A stretch of DNA of 24,471 nucleotides from JAICNG01 sp035765135 (GTDB taxonomy: Bacteria; Gemmatimonadota; Gemmatimonadetes; Gemmatimonadales; Gemmatimonadaceae): assembly GCA_035765135.1 (NCBI GenBank), contig DASTYE010000153.1:1-24471 (forward strand), in the 5' to 3' direction. Of this stretch, positions 7,471 to 14,706 are shown piece by piece. The position numbers and the translations under genes were made by a program. Below the pieces are notes generated by a model, which did no database searches, was not told the origin of the DNA, and worked only from the letters and a program-made list of their open reading frames with translations. Positions within the stretch are counted from its first letter, which is position 1; every line of letters starts with the position of its first letter.

Positions 7471-9381
7471 CTATGCAGCCGAAGCCGGCGCGAGGTGCTC
7501 GCGGAAGACCTCGAGAGCGAGCTCGACCTTCCCGAACGGCGCCGACACCTGGACCCCCTGCACGGACGGGCGCACACGCTCGAGCATCTCGCGCGCGATC
7601 GAAATACCCTCGGCGATCGCCGCCTCCTTCGACTTCTCGTTGGCGCTGCGCATGCGCGCGATGATCTCGGGCGGCACGACCACGCCGGGGACCTCGTTCG
7701 CGAGAAATTCCGCATTGCGCGCGGAGACGAGCGGCCAGATTCCCGCGACGATCGGGATGCGAACGTGCGCGATCCGCTCGAGGAATCGCTCGAGTTGTGC
7801 CGGGTCGAAGACCGGCTGCGTGATCGCAAACTCGGCGCCTGCGTCCACCTTCCACTCGAATCGCCGGATTTCGTGCGCGAGATCGATCGCGGCCGGGTTC
7901 ACGCCGACGCCGATCACGAAGGCGGTCGGTGTCCCAATGGCGTTGTCGCCCGGATCGAGCCCGCGGTTGAGATTGCGGACGAGATTCGTGAGGCCGATGG
8001 CGTCGATGTCGAACACCGCCGTCGCGTTGGGATACGGACCCATCTTCGGCGGGTCACCAGTGATGATGAGCAGGTTGCGCAGGCCCATCGCCGATGCGCC
8101 AAGCAGGTCGCTGAGCATCCCGAGCAGATTACGGTCGCGACAGCAGTAGTGGGTCACAGTCTCAATGCCGATGCGCTGTTCGATGAGCAGGCTCGTGAGA
8201 AGCGCGCCCATGCGGCTCTGTGCGCGCGGCCCATCGGGAACGTTCACGGCATCGACGCCGGCGCGTTTCAGCGCCTCGACGCCCTGCAGCATCTTCGTGG
8301 CATCGACACCGCGCGGCGGGACGATCTCGACCGAGGAAACGAACTCGCCACGCGCGAGCTTGCCCGCCCATCGCGAGCGCTCCGCAAAGGGATACGGCTC
8401 CACGGCGCCCGCCTGAGTGCTGCGCGCGGCGAGCTGCTCCGCCTGCGAGCTGCTCGCCGTTGCCACGGGGCGCGCAGGACGCAGACGGGGGACAAGTGGA
8501 CGAATGCCCTCGACCAACGCCTTGATGTGATCGGGCGTCGTTCCGCAGCATCCGCCGATCACTTTTACGCCGGCGTGAACGAGGTGCCGTCCATACGACG
8601 CGATGTATTCCGGGGACGCCATGTACATCGTACGCCCGCCGACTTCGCGCGGCATTCCCGCGTTGGGCATGGCGCTCAGCTTCCGGGTCGTCACCGGGGC
8701 CATGCGCTCGATCGCCTCGAGGATCGCCTGCGGTCCGACCGAGCAGTTGAGACCGACGACGTCGGCGCCGGCTGCCGTCAACACGCGCGCGACCTCCTCC
8801 GGCGCATCGCCGTAGGGCGTCAGCCCGTCGGTGCCGATCGTCATTTGCGCGATGACGGGGACGGATGCGTCGACGTCGCGCGCGGCATGAATCGCCTGCT
8901 CGAGCTCGCTCAGGTCGGCAAAGGTCTCGAGAATGAAGAGATCCGCGCCACCGTCACGCAGCGCCGCGAGCTGATCGCGGAAGACCGCGCGCGCCTCATC
9001 GACGGCGGTGGGGCCGTACGGCTCGATGCGAACGCCGAGCGGGCCGACGGCGCCCGCGACCCACGCGCGATCGCCAGCTGCCTCACGAGCGATCTGAGCG
9101 GCGCGCGCGTTATACTCCTCGACGTGCGCCTCGAGCCCGTGCTGCGCCAGCTTTACCCGGTTGGCGCCGAAGGTGTTCGTCTCGATGACCTCGGCACCCG
9201 CCTTCACGTACGCCGCGTGCACCTCGCGCACGAGTTCGGGCTGGCTGACGTTGAGCTGGTCGAAGCAGACGTTGATGAAGACGCCCTTGGAATAGAGCAT
9301 CGTCCCCATCGCGCCGTCGAAGACGACGACGCGGTCGGGATCGAGCAGCTCGCGAGCATCTCGGAGAACGGGGCGCGTCAT
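7471..9381 (-). CDS. Bifunctional homocysteine S-methyltransferase / methylenetetrahydrofolate reductase
   Basis: 636 residues. The ATG at 9381 overlaps the metH TGA as ATGA, indicating an operon with coupled translation. Residues 1-300 are a homocysteine methyltransferase barrel (VVFDGAMGTMLYSKG, IETNTFGANR) with the three zinc cysteines intact: Cys213 (GLNCSVGP) and Cys278-Cys279 (GGCCGTTP). Residues about 345-620 are an MTHFR barrel (FVSSVEIVPPRGVDATKM, LLIITGDPPKMGPYP, EFAITQPVFDPAQLERFLER) that reduces 5,10-methylene-THF to 5-methyl-THF using FAD. The same fusion is known from YitJ-type proteins. The reductase half supplies the methyl donor for MetH. The methyltransferase half looks functional too, so its role beside a full MetH is unclear. 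Confidence 0.93.
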   Translation of the reverse strand: MTRPVLRDARELLDPDRVVVFDGAMGTMLYSKGVFINVCFDQLNVSQPELVREVHAAYVKAGAEVIETNTFGANRVKLAQHGLEAHVEEYNARAAQIAREAAGDRAWVAGAVGPLGVRIEPYGPTAVDEARAVFRDQLAALRDGGADLFILETFADLSELEQAIHAARDVDASVPVIAQMTIGTDGLTPYGDAPEEVARVLTAAGADVVGLNCSVGPQAILEAIERMAPVTTRKLSAMPNAGMPREVGGRTMYMASPEYIASYGRHLVHAGVKVIGGCCGTTPDHIKALVEGIRPLVPRLRPARPVATASSSQAEQLAARSTQAGAVEPYPFAERSRWAGKLARGEFVSSVEIVPPRGVDATKMLQGVEALKRAGVDAVNVPDGPRAQSRMGALLTSLLIEQRIGIETVTHYCCRDRNLLGMLSDLLGASAMGLRNLLIITGDPPKMGPYPNATAVFDIDAIGLTNLVRNLNRGLDPGDNAIGTPTAFVIGVGVNPAAIDLAHEIRRFEWKVDAGAEFAITQPVFDPAQLERFLERIAHVRIPIVAGIWPLVSARNAEFLANEVPGVVVPPEIIARMRSANEKSKEAAIAEGISIAREMLERVRPSVQGVQVSAPFGKVELALEVFREHLAPASAA

Positions 9382-12300
9382 GCGTTCGAGTCGAGTGCGG
9401 GATGCGGAATCCGGACTGCGGTTGGCTTTTCATTCGCAGTCCGCAGTCCGCCTTCCGTATTCTGGGCGCGTACGACGTAATACTTGGCCGCTGGATGATG
9501 CACGACGATCGCGGCAGTCGACTGCTCCGGCAGCAGCTGGAACGACTCGGTGAAGCTCATGCCTAACGCCTCTCGCGCGGGCAGCAGCTTGAACAGCTCG
9601 CCATGTCCTTCGAGGTCGGGACAGGCCGGATAGCCCCACGAGTATCGCTTCCCCTGGCCGGCCGGAAGCCCGAGCTCCTTCCGCACGCGCGCGTGCATCC
9701 ACTGGGCGACGGCCTCGGCCGTCTCGACCGCGAGGCCGTGCGAGAAGAACGCCTCGGTGTAGTCGCCACGGGCCTGCATCTCCTCGAAGCGGCGCGTCGC
9801 CTTGTCGCCCACGGTTACGATCTGGAAGGCGGCGACATCGACGTCCCCGGAATCGACCGAACGGAAGTAGTCGGAGAGCGCCAGGCGCTCGCGTCCCTCC
9901 TGGCGTGGAAAGTTGAAGCGCGCGATCTCACGCAGCGAGCCGCCGTCGCTCGCGTACGCGGCGGGGTCGTAGACGATGAGGTCGCGCCCGCTCGACTGCA
10001 CGGGGAAATATCCGTAAACGGCTTGCGGCTCGAGCCACCCGTCGCCCTGCGCCTCCTCGGTCAGGCGGTCCAGCGTCGGCTTGAAGACGTCGCGGACTGT
10101 CGCGTCGTACTCGTCTCCGGATCCGCGGCCGCCCCACTGCAGGCGATACAGCTCATCGAGATCGAGGTGGCGGAAGACCTCGTCGAGCGGAATGTCGCGC
10201 AGCACGCGTGTTCCCCAGAACGGTGGCGTGGGGACGGAGTTGTTGCTCGCCACATCGCTGCGCCGGTCTTCGACGTCGCCCGCCTTCTGATCCTTGCCCA
10301 CCTGCGTGTGGAGGAAGACGTCCTCTCGCGCTTCCTCGAGTATCCGCCTCACGAGGTCTTCGCGACGCTCGGAATCGACGATCGATTCGACCGTGGAGAG
10401 CCCCTCGAACGCATCCTTGCAGTAGAAGACTCCAGGTTCGTAGGCGCGTTCGCCGTCCACGAAGAGCGCACGCCGTCCGAAGCGTCGATTGATCGCGGCG
10501 CCGCCGATCAGCACGGGGAAGCTCAGCCCACGCTTGTCCAGCTCCTTCACGCAGAGCGGCATCTGCTTCGACGTCGAGACGAGCAGCGCCGAGAGTCCGA
10601 TCGCATCGGCGCCGACCTCGACCGCCTTGTCGATGATCGTGTTGACCGGCACCTGCTTGCCCAGGTCGAACACGGTGTAGCCGTTGTTGGAGAGGATCGT
10701 GTTGACGAGCGACTTCCCAATATCGTGCACATCGCCGTACACGGTCGCGAGCACGACCTTCCCCTTTGTATATCCTTCCTTGCGCTCGAGGAACTGCTCC
10801 AGGTGCTTCACCGCCTTCTTCATCACCTCGGCGGATTGCAGCACGAACGGCAGGATCAGCTCACCGGCGCCGAACTTGTCGCCCACCTCCTTCATCGCGG
10901 GAAGGAGGACCTCATTGAGCACGCGAACCGGGTTCTCCCGCACGCCGGCGCGGTCGAGCGCTTCTTCGATGCCCTCCTTCTTGCGATGCAGCACCTGCCA
11001 GTGCACGCGGTCGTCAGGCGCCATCGTCGCCGTCGGGTCCGCCGCGGCCTCCTGAGTGCCAGCGCGCTTTCCGGCGGTATCGAAGTGCGCGATGAATCGC
11101 TGAAGGGCATCCGGACGCCGGTTGAACACGAGGTCATCGGCGAGCTGTCGCTCTTCGGCAGAGATCTCGGCGTACGGCGTCACATGTGCCGGGTTGACGA
11201 TAGCGGCATCGAGGCCGGCCGACACACAATGGTGCAGGAAGACGGAGTTGAGCACGGCGCGCGCCTCAGCGCCGAGGCCGAAGCTCACGTTCGAGACGCC
11301 GAGGATGCAGAGCACGCCCGGCAGCTCACGTTTGATGAGGCGGATTCCCTCGATCGTCTCCGTAGCGGAATCCACCCACTCGGCGTCGCCGGTCGCGAGC
11401 GTGAAGGTGAGCGCGTCGAAGATGAGATCCTCGGGCGCGAGCCCGTACTCGTTGACGGCAATGTCGTGAATCTTGCGCGCGACCTCGAGCTTGCGCTCAC
11501 GCGTCTTCGCCATACCGATCTCGTCGATCGTGAGCGCGACGACGGCGGCACCGTACTTCTTCACCAGGGGAAGCACGGCCTCGATGCGTGCGCGTCCATT
11601 CTCCATGTTGATGGAGTTGACGATCGCACGCCCAGGCACGCGTTGAAGCGCCGCGTCGATCACGTGCGCTTCGGTCGAATCGATCATTAGCGGCGTCTCG
11701 ACCGTGGACGACAGCAGCTTGACGACGCGCGCCATCTGGTCCGCCTCGTCGGCGCGCTCGGTGAGCGCGACGCAGACGTCGAGCACGTGCGCGCCCGATT
11801 CCACCTGCTGTTTCGCGACGCTGACGATCCCCTCGTAGTCGTCGGCGAGGAGGAGCTGCTTCACCTTGCGCGAGCCTTGCGAGTTCACGCGCTCACCCAC
11901 GAGCAGCGGCGGAGGGTCCTGGTGAAGCGTGATCGCGCGCATCGCCGAGGACACGCGAGGAATGCGGAAGACGGAATGCGGAGTTCTCTCAACACCTCCG
12001 GGTTCCGCGTTCCGTATTCTCTGCACGATCTCCTTGAGATGCTCAGGCGTCGTTCCGCAGCACCCGCCCACGATGCGCACACCGAGGTCGTGGACGAACT
12101 CGCTCAGCATCGTCGCCATCGGCGCCGGCTCGAGCGGATAGACCGCCTCACCCACCCCGGTGTTGATCGGCAGGCCGGCGTTCGGAATCACCGAGATCGG
12201 ATGCGTCGCATGCTCGGTCAGATATCGCACTGGCTCGCGCATGTGCTCGGGGCCAGTCGAGCAGTTGAGGCCGATCACATCGACGGGCAGCGACTCGAGC

Positions 12301-12956
12301 GTGGTCATCGCGCTGGCGATGTCCGTTCCGAGCAGCATGCGCCCGCTCGTGTCGAGCGTCACCTGCGCCTGAATCGGAACGCGACGGCCGAGCTCGGCGA
12401 ACAGCCGCTCGAAGCCGGCGATCGCCGCCTTGACCTCGAGAATGTCCTGCGCCGTCTCGACGAGCAGAACGTCGACGCCGCCTTCGACCAGTGCCTTCGC
12501 CTGCTGGTAGAAATTCTCGCTCAGCTCGTCGAACGTGATCGCGGAGAGCGTCGGGTCATCGCTCGACGGCAGCATCCCGGTCGGGCCGATCGAGCCCGCG
12601 ACGAAGCGCGGCTGCTCCGGTGTCGCGTACTTGTTGGCGGCGGCGCGCGCGAGCTGTGCCGCCTTCACGTTGATCTCGCGAACCTTGTCGCCGAGTCCCC
12701 ACTCGTGAAGGCGTCGGGGTGTGCTCTGGAAGGTGCAGGTCTCGACGACGTCGCAGCCCACGGCGAGAAACGACTCGTGGATCTCCCGGATGACGTCGGG
12801 GCGAGTGATCACGAGATAATCGTTGCACCCCTCGAGCTCCTTTCCACCGAAATCCTCGGCGCTGAGCTTATAGCGCTGGATGTTCGTCCCCATCGCGCCG
12901 TCGTAAATGAGGACGCGGTGGGAGAGAGCCTCGAGGTAAGACGTCTGGTTGGTCAT
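9378..12956 (-). CDS. metH: Cobalamin-dependent methionine synthase
   Basis: 1192 residues from ATG 12956 (an in-frame GTG lies at 12962; no Shine-Dalgarno for either). All four MetH modules are present. The homocysteine domain (10-310) has zinc ligands Cys232, Cys299 and Cys300. The pterin domain starts near 345 (LLVGERVNSQGSRK). The cobalamin domain has the axial ligand His744 in GDVHDIGKSLV. The AdoMet reactivation domain (about 915-1160) has RYSWGYPACPDLEGH. The enzyme transfers methyl from 5-methyl-THF to homocysteine through B12. Two oddities: about 20 residues in the linker between the first two modules (near 313-333) and the last ~25 residues are encoded by palindromic repeats. Expression is probably controlled by the SAM-II-like riboswitch upstream. 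Confidence 0.96.
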   Translation of the reverse strand: MTNQTSYLEALSHRVLIYDGAMGTNIQRYKLSAEDFGGKELEGCNDYLVITRPDVIREIHESFLAVGCDVVETCTFQSTPRRLHEWGLGDKVREINVKAAQLARAAANKYATPEQPRFVAGSIGPTGMLPSSDDPTLSAITFDELSENFYQQAKALVEGGVDVLLVETAQDILEVKAAIAGFERLFAELGRRVPIQAQVTLDTSGRMLLGTDIASAMTTLESLPVDVIGLNCSTGPEHMREPVRYLTEHATHPISVIPNAGLPINTGVGEAVYPLEPAPMATMLSEFVHDLGVRIVGGCCGTTPEHLKEIVQRIRNAEPGGVERTPHSVFRIPRVSSAMRAITLHQDPPPLLVGERVNSQGSRKVKQLLLADDYEGIVSVAKQQVESGAHVLDVCVALTERADEADQMARVVKLLSSTVETPLMIDSTEAHVIDAALQRVPGRAIVNSINMENGRARIEAVLPLVKKYGAAVVALTIDEIGMAKTRERKLEVARKIHDIAVNEYGLAPEDLIFDALTFTLATGDAEWVDSATETIEGIRLIKRELPGVLCILGVSNVSFGLGAEARAVLNSVFLHHCVSAGLDAAIVNPAHVTPYAEISAEERQLADDLVFNRRPDALQRFIAHFDTAGKRAGTQEAAADPTATMAPDDRVHWQVLHRKKEGIEEALDRAGVRENPVRVLNEVLLPAMKEVGDKFGAGELILPFVLQSAEVMKKAVKHLEQFLERKEGYTKGKVVLATVYGDVHDIGKSLVNTILSNNGYTVFDLGKQVPVNTIIDKAVEVGADAIGLSALLVSTSKQMPLCVKELDKRGLSFPVLIGGAAINRRFGRRALFVDGERAYEPGVFYCKDAFEGLSTVESIVDSERREDLVRRILEEAREDVFLHTQVGKDQKAGDVEDRRSDVASNNSVPTPPFWGTRVLRDIPLDEVFRHLDLDELYRLQWGGRGSGDEYDATVRDVFKPTLDRLTEEAQGDGWLEPQAVYGYFPVQSSGRDLIVYDPAAYASDGGSLREIARFNFPRQEGRERLALSDYFRSVDSGDVDVAAFQIVTVGDKATRRFEEMQARGDYTEAFFSHGLAVETAEAVAQWMHARVRKELGLPAGQGKRYSWGYPACPDLEGHGELFKLLPAREALGMSFTESFQLLPEQSTAAIVVHHPAAKYYVVRAQNTEGGLRTANEKPTAVRIPHPALDSNA
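9401..9462. repeat. Palindromic 7-bp-repeat element encoding the metH C-terminal tail
   Basis: The arms at 9401-9421 and 9442-9462 pair with a few mismatches (GCGGAATCCGGACTGCG type), and a further heptamer CGCAGTC lies at 9435-9441. Read on the minus strand it contains GAATACGGAAGGCGGA, matching the shared GAATACrGAAnnCrGA. It is translated as the tail of MetH after AAKYYVVRAQ and ends 20 bp before the start of the next gene. Confidence 0.82.
11960..12019. repeat. 60-bp palindromic element inserted in frame in metH
   Basis: Two 24-bp arms (11960-11983 and 11996-12019) with about six mismatches flank a 12-bp loop. The minus strand carries GAATACGGAACGCGGA, the same scaffold as the intergenic elements at 5541 and 24423. 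Its length is a multiple of three and it has no stop in the metH frame. It encodes an Arg/Pro-rich stretch (RNAEPGGVERTPHSVFRI) between the homocysteine and pterin domains. Confidence 0.82.
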
Positions 12957-12967
12957 CGCCACGGAAT

Positions 12968-13006
12968 AAAAAAGGCGCCTCAGCCGTCCCGGCTTCGCGC
13001 CGGCGC
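12968..13006 (-). terminator. Riboswitch-linked intrinsic terminator before metH
   Basis: On the minus strand GCGCC (13006-13002) pairs with GGCGC (12979-12975), enclosing a GGC-GCGAA-GCC inner hairpin, and is followed by C and six U residues (12973-12968). It starts immediately after the GCUAAA block of the aptamer and ends 11 nt before the metH ATG. This layout fits transcription attenuation, with SAM binding allowing the terminator to form. Confidence 0.7.
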
Positions 13007-13056
13007 TTTAGCTGTTGATTAACGTGGCCGCAAGTTGCCGTTAAATCGCCACGGGT
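13004..13056 (-). ncRNA. SAM-II-type riboswitch aptamer (S-adenosylmethionine)
   Basis: On the minus strand the RNA has stem CGUGGC (13053-13048) pairing with GCCACG (13028-13023). The loop begins GAUUUAA (13047-13041) and ends with CUUGC (13034-13030). After the stem come CACGUUAA (13026-13019) and, after a short spacer, GCUAAA (13012-13007). These blocks in this order and spacing match the SAM-II (metA) motif, in which the 3' tail folds back into the loop as a pseudoknot around SAM. The location just upstream of metH agrees. I recognised it by eye; a covariance-model search has not been run. Confidence 0.82.
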
Positions 13057-13071
13057 TCAGTTGTTACGTGC

Positions 13072-13100
13072 AAACTATTGTCCGGTGCACGCCCTGGCAA
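13072..13100 (-). promoter_or_regulatory. Possible sigma-70-type promoter for the metH operon
   Basis: Minus-strand TTGCCA (13100-13095), a 17-bp spacer and TAGTTT (13077-13072). Transcription would start shortly before the riboswitch. The -10 box is weak; the position is the main support. Confidence 0.35.
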
Positions 13101-13115
13101 GCCGAACAGATGTCG

Positions 13116-13538
13116 TCAAGGCGCCGCGCGATGCTCCGGTGGCGTGTCGTGGCCCCGGCGTCCACGTCCCGTCGCCTGCGCACGCTCCTCCATCCGCTGT
13201 ATGAGAGCGACGAGGCGATGTCGCTCGAGTGGCAACGCCAGCTCCGCCATGACGAGACGCTGGACGGGGAGGGGGAGCGGCGACGGGGCCGCCGCATCGG
13301 TTCCCGAGTGGAAGAGGAGTGTCGCTCCGCCGGCCTGCACCGGCATCCTCAGGGCGGCTGCGTCCTCGACCGCGAGCACGCGCTCGATGACGACCGCCAA
13401 CGGCGGCTCTGCGCGCGCCATCTCGAGCGCCTCGGCGATCGTGTGGCAGATGCGAGGCTGATGCCCCGAAGCCCCTAGGGTCTGGGCGATACCTTCGAGC
13501 AGCGGGTCGTTCGATCCGATCAGAAAGACGATGGCCAT
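13116..13538 (-). CDS. Receiver-like protein lacking the phosphorylation site
   Basis: 140 residues from the ATG at 13538. Residues 1-115 follow the pattern of a response-regulator receiver: MAIVFLIGSNDPLLEGIAQT as strand and helix 1, LAVVIERVL as strand 3, TLLFHSG as strand 4, and a final helix LERHRLVALIQRMEE. The acidic pocket at the N-terminus (DD) and the phospho-acceptor Asp at the end of strand 3 are absent; Glu occupies that position. The C-terminal 25 residues are Arg-rich and look disordered. It could be a pseudo-receiver acting by protein contact. It sits below yggT and the DUF167 gene on the same strand, with a 9-bp-repeat array just before its start. Function unknown. Confidence 0.6.
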   Translation of the reverse strand: MAIVFLIGSNDPLLEGIAQTLGASGHQPRICHTIAEALEMARAEPPLAVVIERVLAVEDAAALRMPVQAGGATLLFHSGTDAAAPSPLPLPVQRLVMAELALPLERHRLVALIQRMEERAQATGRGRRGHDTPPEHRAAP

Positions 13539-13546
13539 GGTTTGAA

Positions 13547-13593
13547 GGTAGTCCAGGTCGTCAATGTAATCGAGGTCATCGAGGTGTCATCGA
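13547..13593. repeat. Degenerate 9-bp tandem array
   Basis: Units GGTAGTCCA, GGTCGTCAA, TGTAATCGA, GGTCATCGA and GGTGTCATCGA run across the stop codon of the DUF167 gene (13576) up to 8 bp before the start of the receiver-like gene. The unit is the same as in the large array at 13872-14034. No inverted partner is seen here. Confidence 0.65.
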
Positions 13594-13866
13594 CAGCACG
13601 TGCTCGGCCGTGACGCCGTCGATCTCCACGACCTTAGTGCGCGCGGTCACACCCGAGATGATCCGAACGTCGCGCTTCGCGACGTGTAGCGCTTTGGCGA
13701 GGAGCTCGATCAGCGCATCGTTCGCCGCTCCCTCGACCGGCGGCGCGGTGAGCCGAACGCGGAGCGCACCCTCCCGCTCACCCGTCACCTCGTTGCGCGA
13801 GGCGCGCGGTTGAACGCGGACCTCGAACCGCACGCCGCGAGGGAGGGTGCGAATGAGGAGAGTCAC
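13576..13866 (-). CDS. DUF167 (YggU) family protein
   Basis: 96 residues from a GTG at 13866, the length of typical YggU proteins. The frame stays open upstream into the 9-bp array (possible TTG at 13950), where it would only encode Thr/Leu/Asp repeats such as TTLTTLTT and DTLDTLD. The core reads RFEVRVQPRASRNEVTGERE, LRVRLTAPPVEGAANDALIE and VRIISGVTARTKVVEIDG, which is diagnostic for DUF167. The PPVEGAAN loop is the family hallmark. The biochemical role of the family is not established. It commonly lies next to yggT, as here (yggT is upstream on the same strand), and the pair often occurs in cell-division or proline-synthesis neighbourhoods. Its last codons (SMTPR) overlap another 9-bp array. 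Confidence 0.85.
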   Translation of the reverse strand: MTLLIRTLPRGVRFEVRVQPRASRNEVTGEREGALRVRLTAPPVEGAANDALIELLAKALHVAKRDVRIISGVTARTKVVEIDGVTAEHVLSMTPR

Positions 13867-13871
13867 TGCAA

Positions 13872-14034
13872 GGGTGTCGAGGATATCAAGGGTGTCGAGG
13901 GTGTCGAGGCGCCAGGTCGTCGAGGTCGTCAAGGTCGTCAAGGTCGTCAAGGTAGTCGAGGGTGTTCAGGCGGTGCGGTTTTCACGTTGATCACCTCGAC
14001 GACCTCGACGACCTCGACGACCTCGACTACCTCA
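13872..14034. repeat. Foldback array of 9-bp repeats between yggT and the DUF167 gene
   Basis: The left arm holds GGGTGTCGA-type units (13872-13907), then GGTCGTCGA, three GGTCGTCAA and GGTAGTCGA. After a loop of about 25 bases (GGCGGTGCGGTTTTCACG core) the right arm carries inverted units CCTCGACGA (three) and CCTCGACTA to 14034. It starts at the stop codon of yggT and ends at the likely start of the DUF167 gene, so the transcript would carry a long hairpin exactly where a ribosome site is expected. Confidence 0.9.
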
Positions 14035-14625
14035 CAGCATGCCTAACAGCAGCCGCTCCACGACCGCCAGAAGCAGCCACGCCACCAGCGGTGAAAGGTC
14101 GATCGACCCGGCCAGAGGCGGAATGAGATTGCGCAGCGGGCGGAGCATCCACTCGGTGAGCGGCACCGTCCAGCGCACCCACCGCGAGAATTCGGATACC
14201 CGCACCCACGTCGCGATGACGCGCACGATGAGGGCGAGCTGGAGAATTCCGAACGTCCACGTGATGAGGACGACCAGCACCCCTCGCGCGCCCGCACCAC
14301 CGGCCGCGGCCGCGAACGCAACCTGCCCACGGATGAACTCGAGGAGGGCGAGGAGGACGAGACCACCCAGCACGACGATGACGAGTGCCCACCACGGCGC
14401 GCTCGATGGGAGTCCGCCGGCCCGCACCACGCGATGCTCCACCGGCAGGATGAGCGGATCGACGACCTGCCGAAAGAACCGGGCAACCGGCCCGAACGGA
14501 CTGACGCGGCGCGTGCGCACGAGCCAGTCGATGGCGAAGATGACGAGCGCCGCCGCGGCGACGATGAAGATGACGACGCGAAGAATTCCGAGCAGTCCGT
14601 CGAGCGCCGCGAGCACAGAACCCAT
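14032..14625 (-). CDS. YggT family integral membrane protein
   Basis: 197 residues from the ATG at 14625. Hydrophobic segments lie near residues 8-34 (LGILRVVIFIVAAAALVIFA), 76-100 (WWALVIVVLGGLVLLALLEF) and 112-138 (VLVVLITWTFGILQLALIVR), with another at the C-terminus (LVAWLLLAVVERLLLGML). Two YggT-like units are visible: PFGPVARFFRQVVDPLILPV, and later VRWTVPLTEWMLRPLRNLIP followed by DLSPLVAWL. YggT proteins are inner-membrane proteins linked in some bacteria to osmotic tolerance or to cell-division gene clusters. The neighbouring DUF167 gene supports the call. Confidence 0.88.
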   Translation of the reverse strand: MGSVLAALDGLLGILRVVIFIVAAAALVIFAIDWLVRTRRVSPFGPVARFFRQVVDPLILPVEHRVVRAGGLPSSAPWWALVIVVLGGLVLLALLEFIRGQVAFAAAAGGAGARGVLVVLITWTFGILQLALIVRVIATWVRVSEFSRWVRWTVPLTEWMLRPLRNLIPPLAGSIDLSPLVAWLLLAVVERLLLGML

Positions 14626-14706
14626 TGCTGGAAATTAGTGCGGCGCGCCGCGCTTGGTGAGTACGGTTCGCTCCGCGTCATCTTCGGCCCCGGGCCGCTA
14701 TCCGAG

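Noticed and set aside
9603..13022. Long open frames on the plus strand opposite metH (about 695 and 411 codons)
   Set aside because: They are antisense shadows typical of GC-rich genes. The minus-strand frame encodes a complete MetH with all catalytic residues, and the plus-strand products are Arg/His/Asp-rich without domains.
13872..14034. CRISPR-like array
   Set aside because: Units are only 9 bp, contiguous, degenerate and inverted on the other side, with no spacers and no cas genes.
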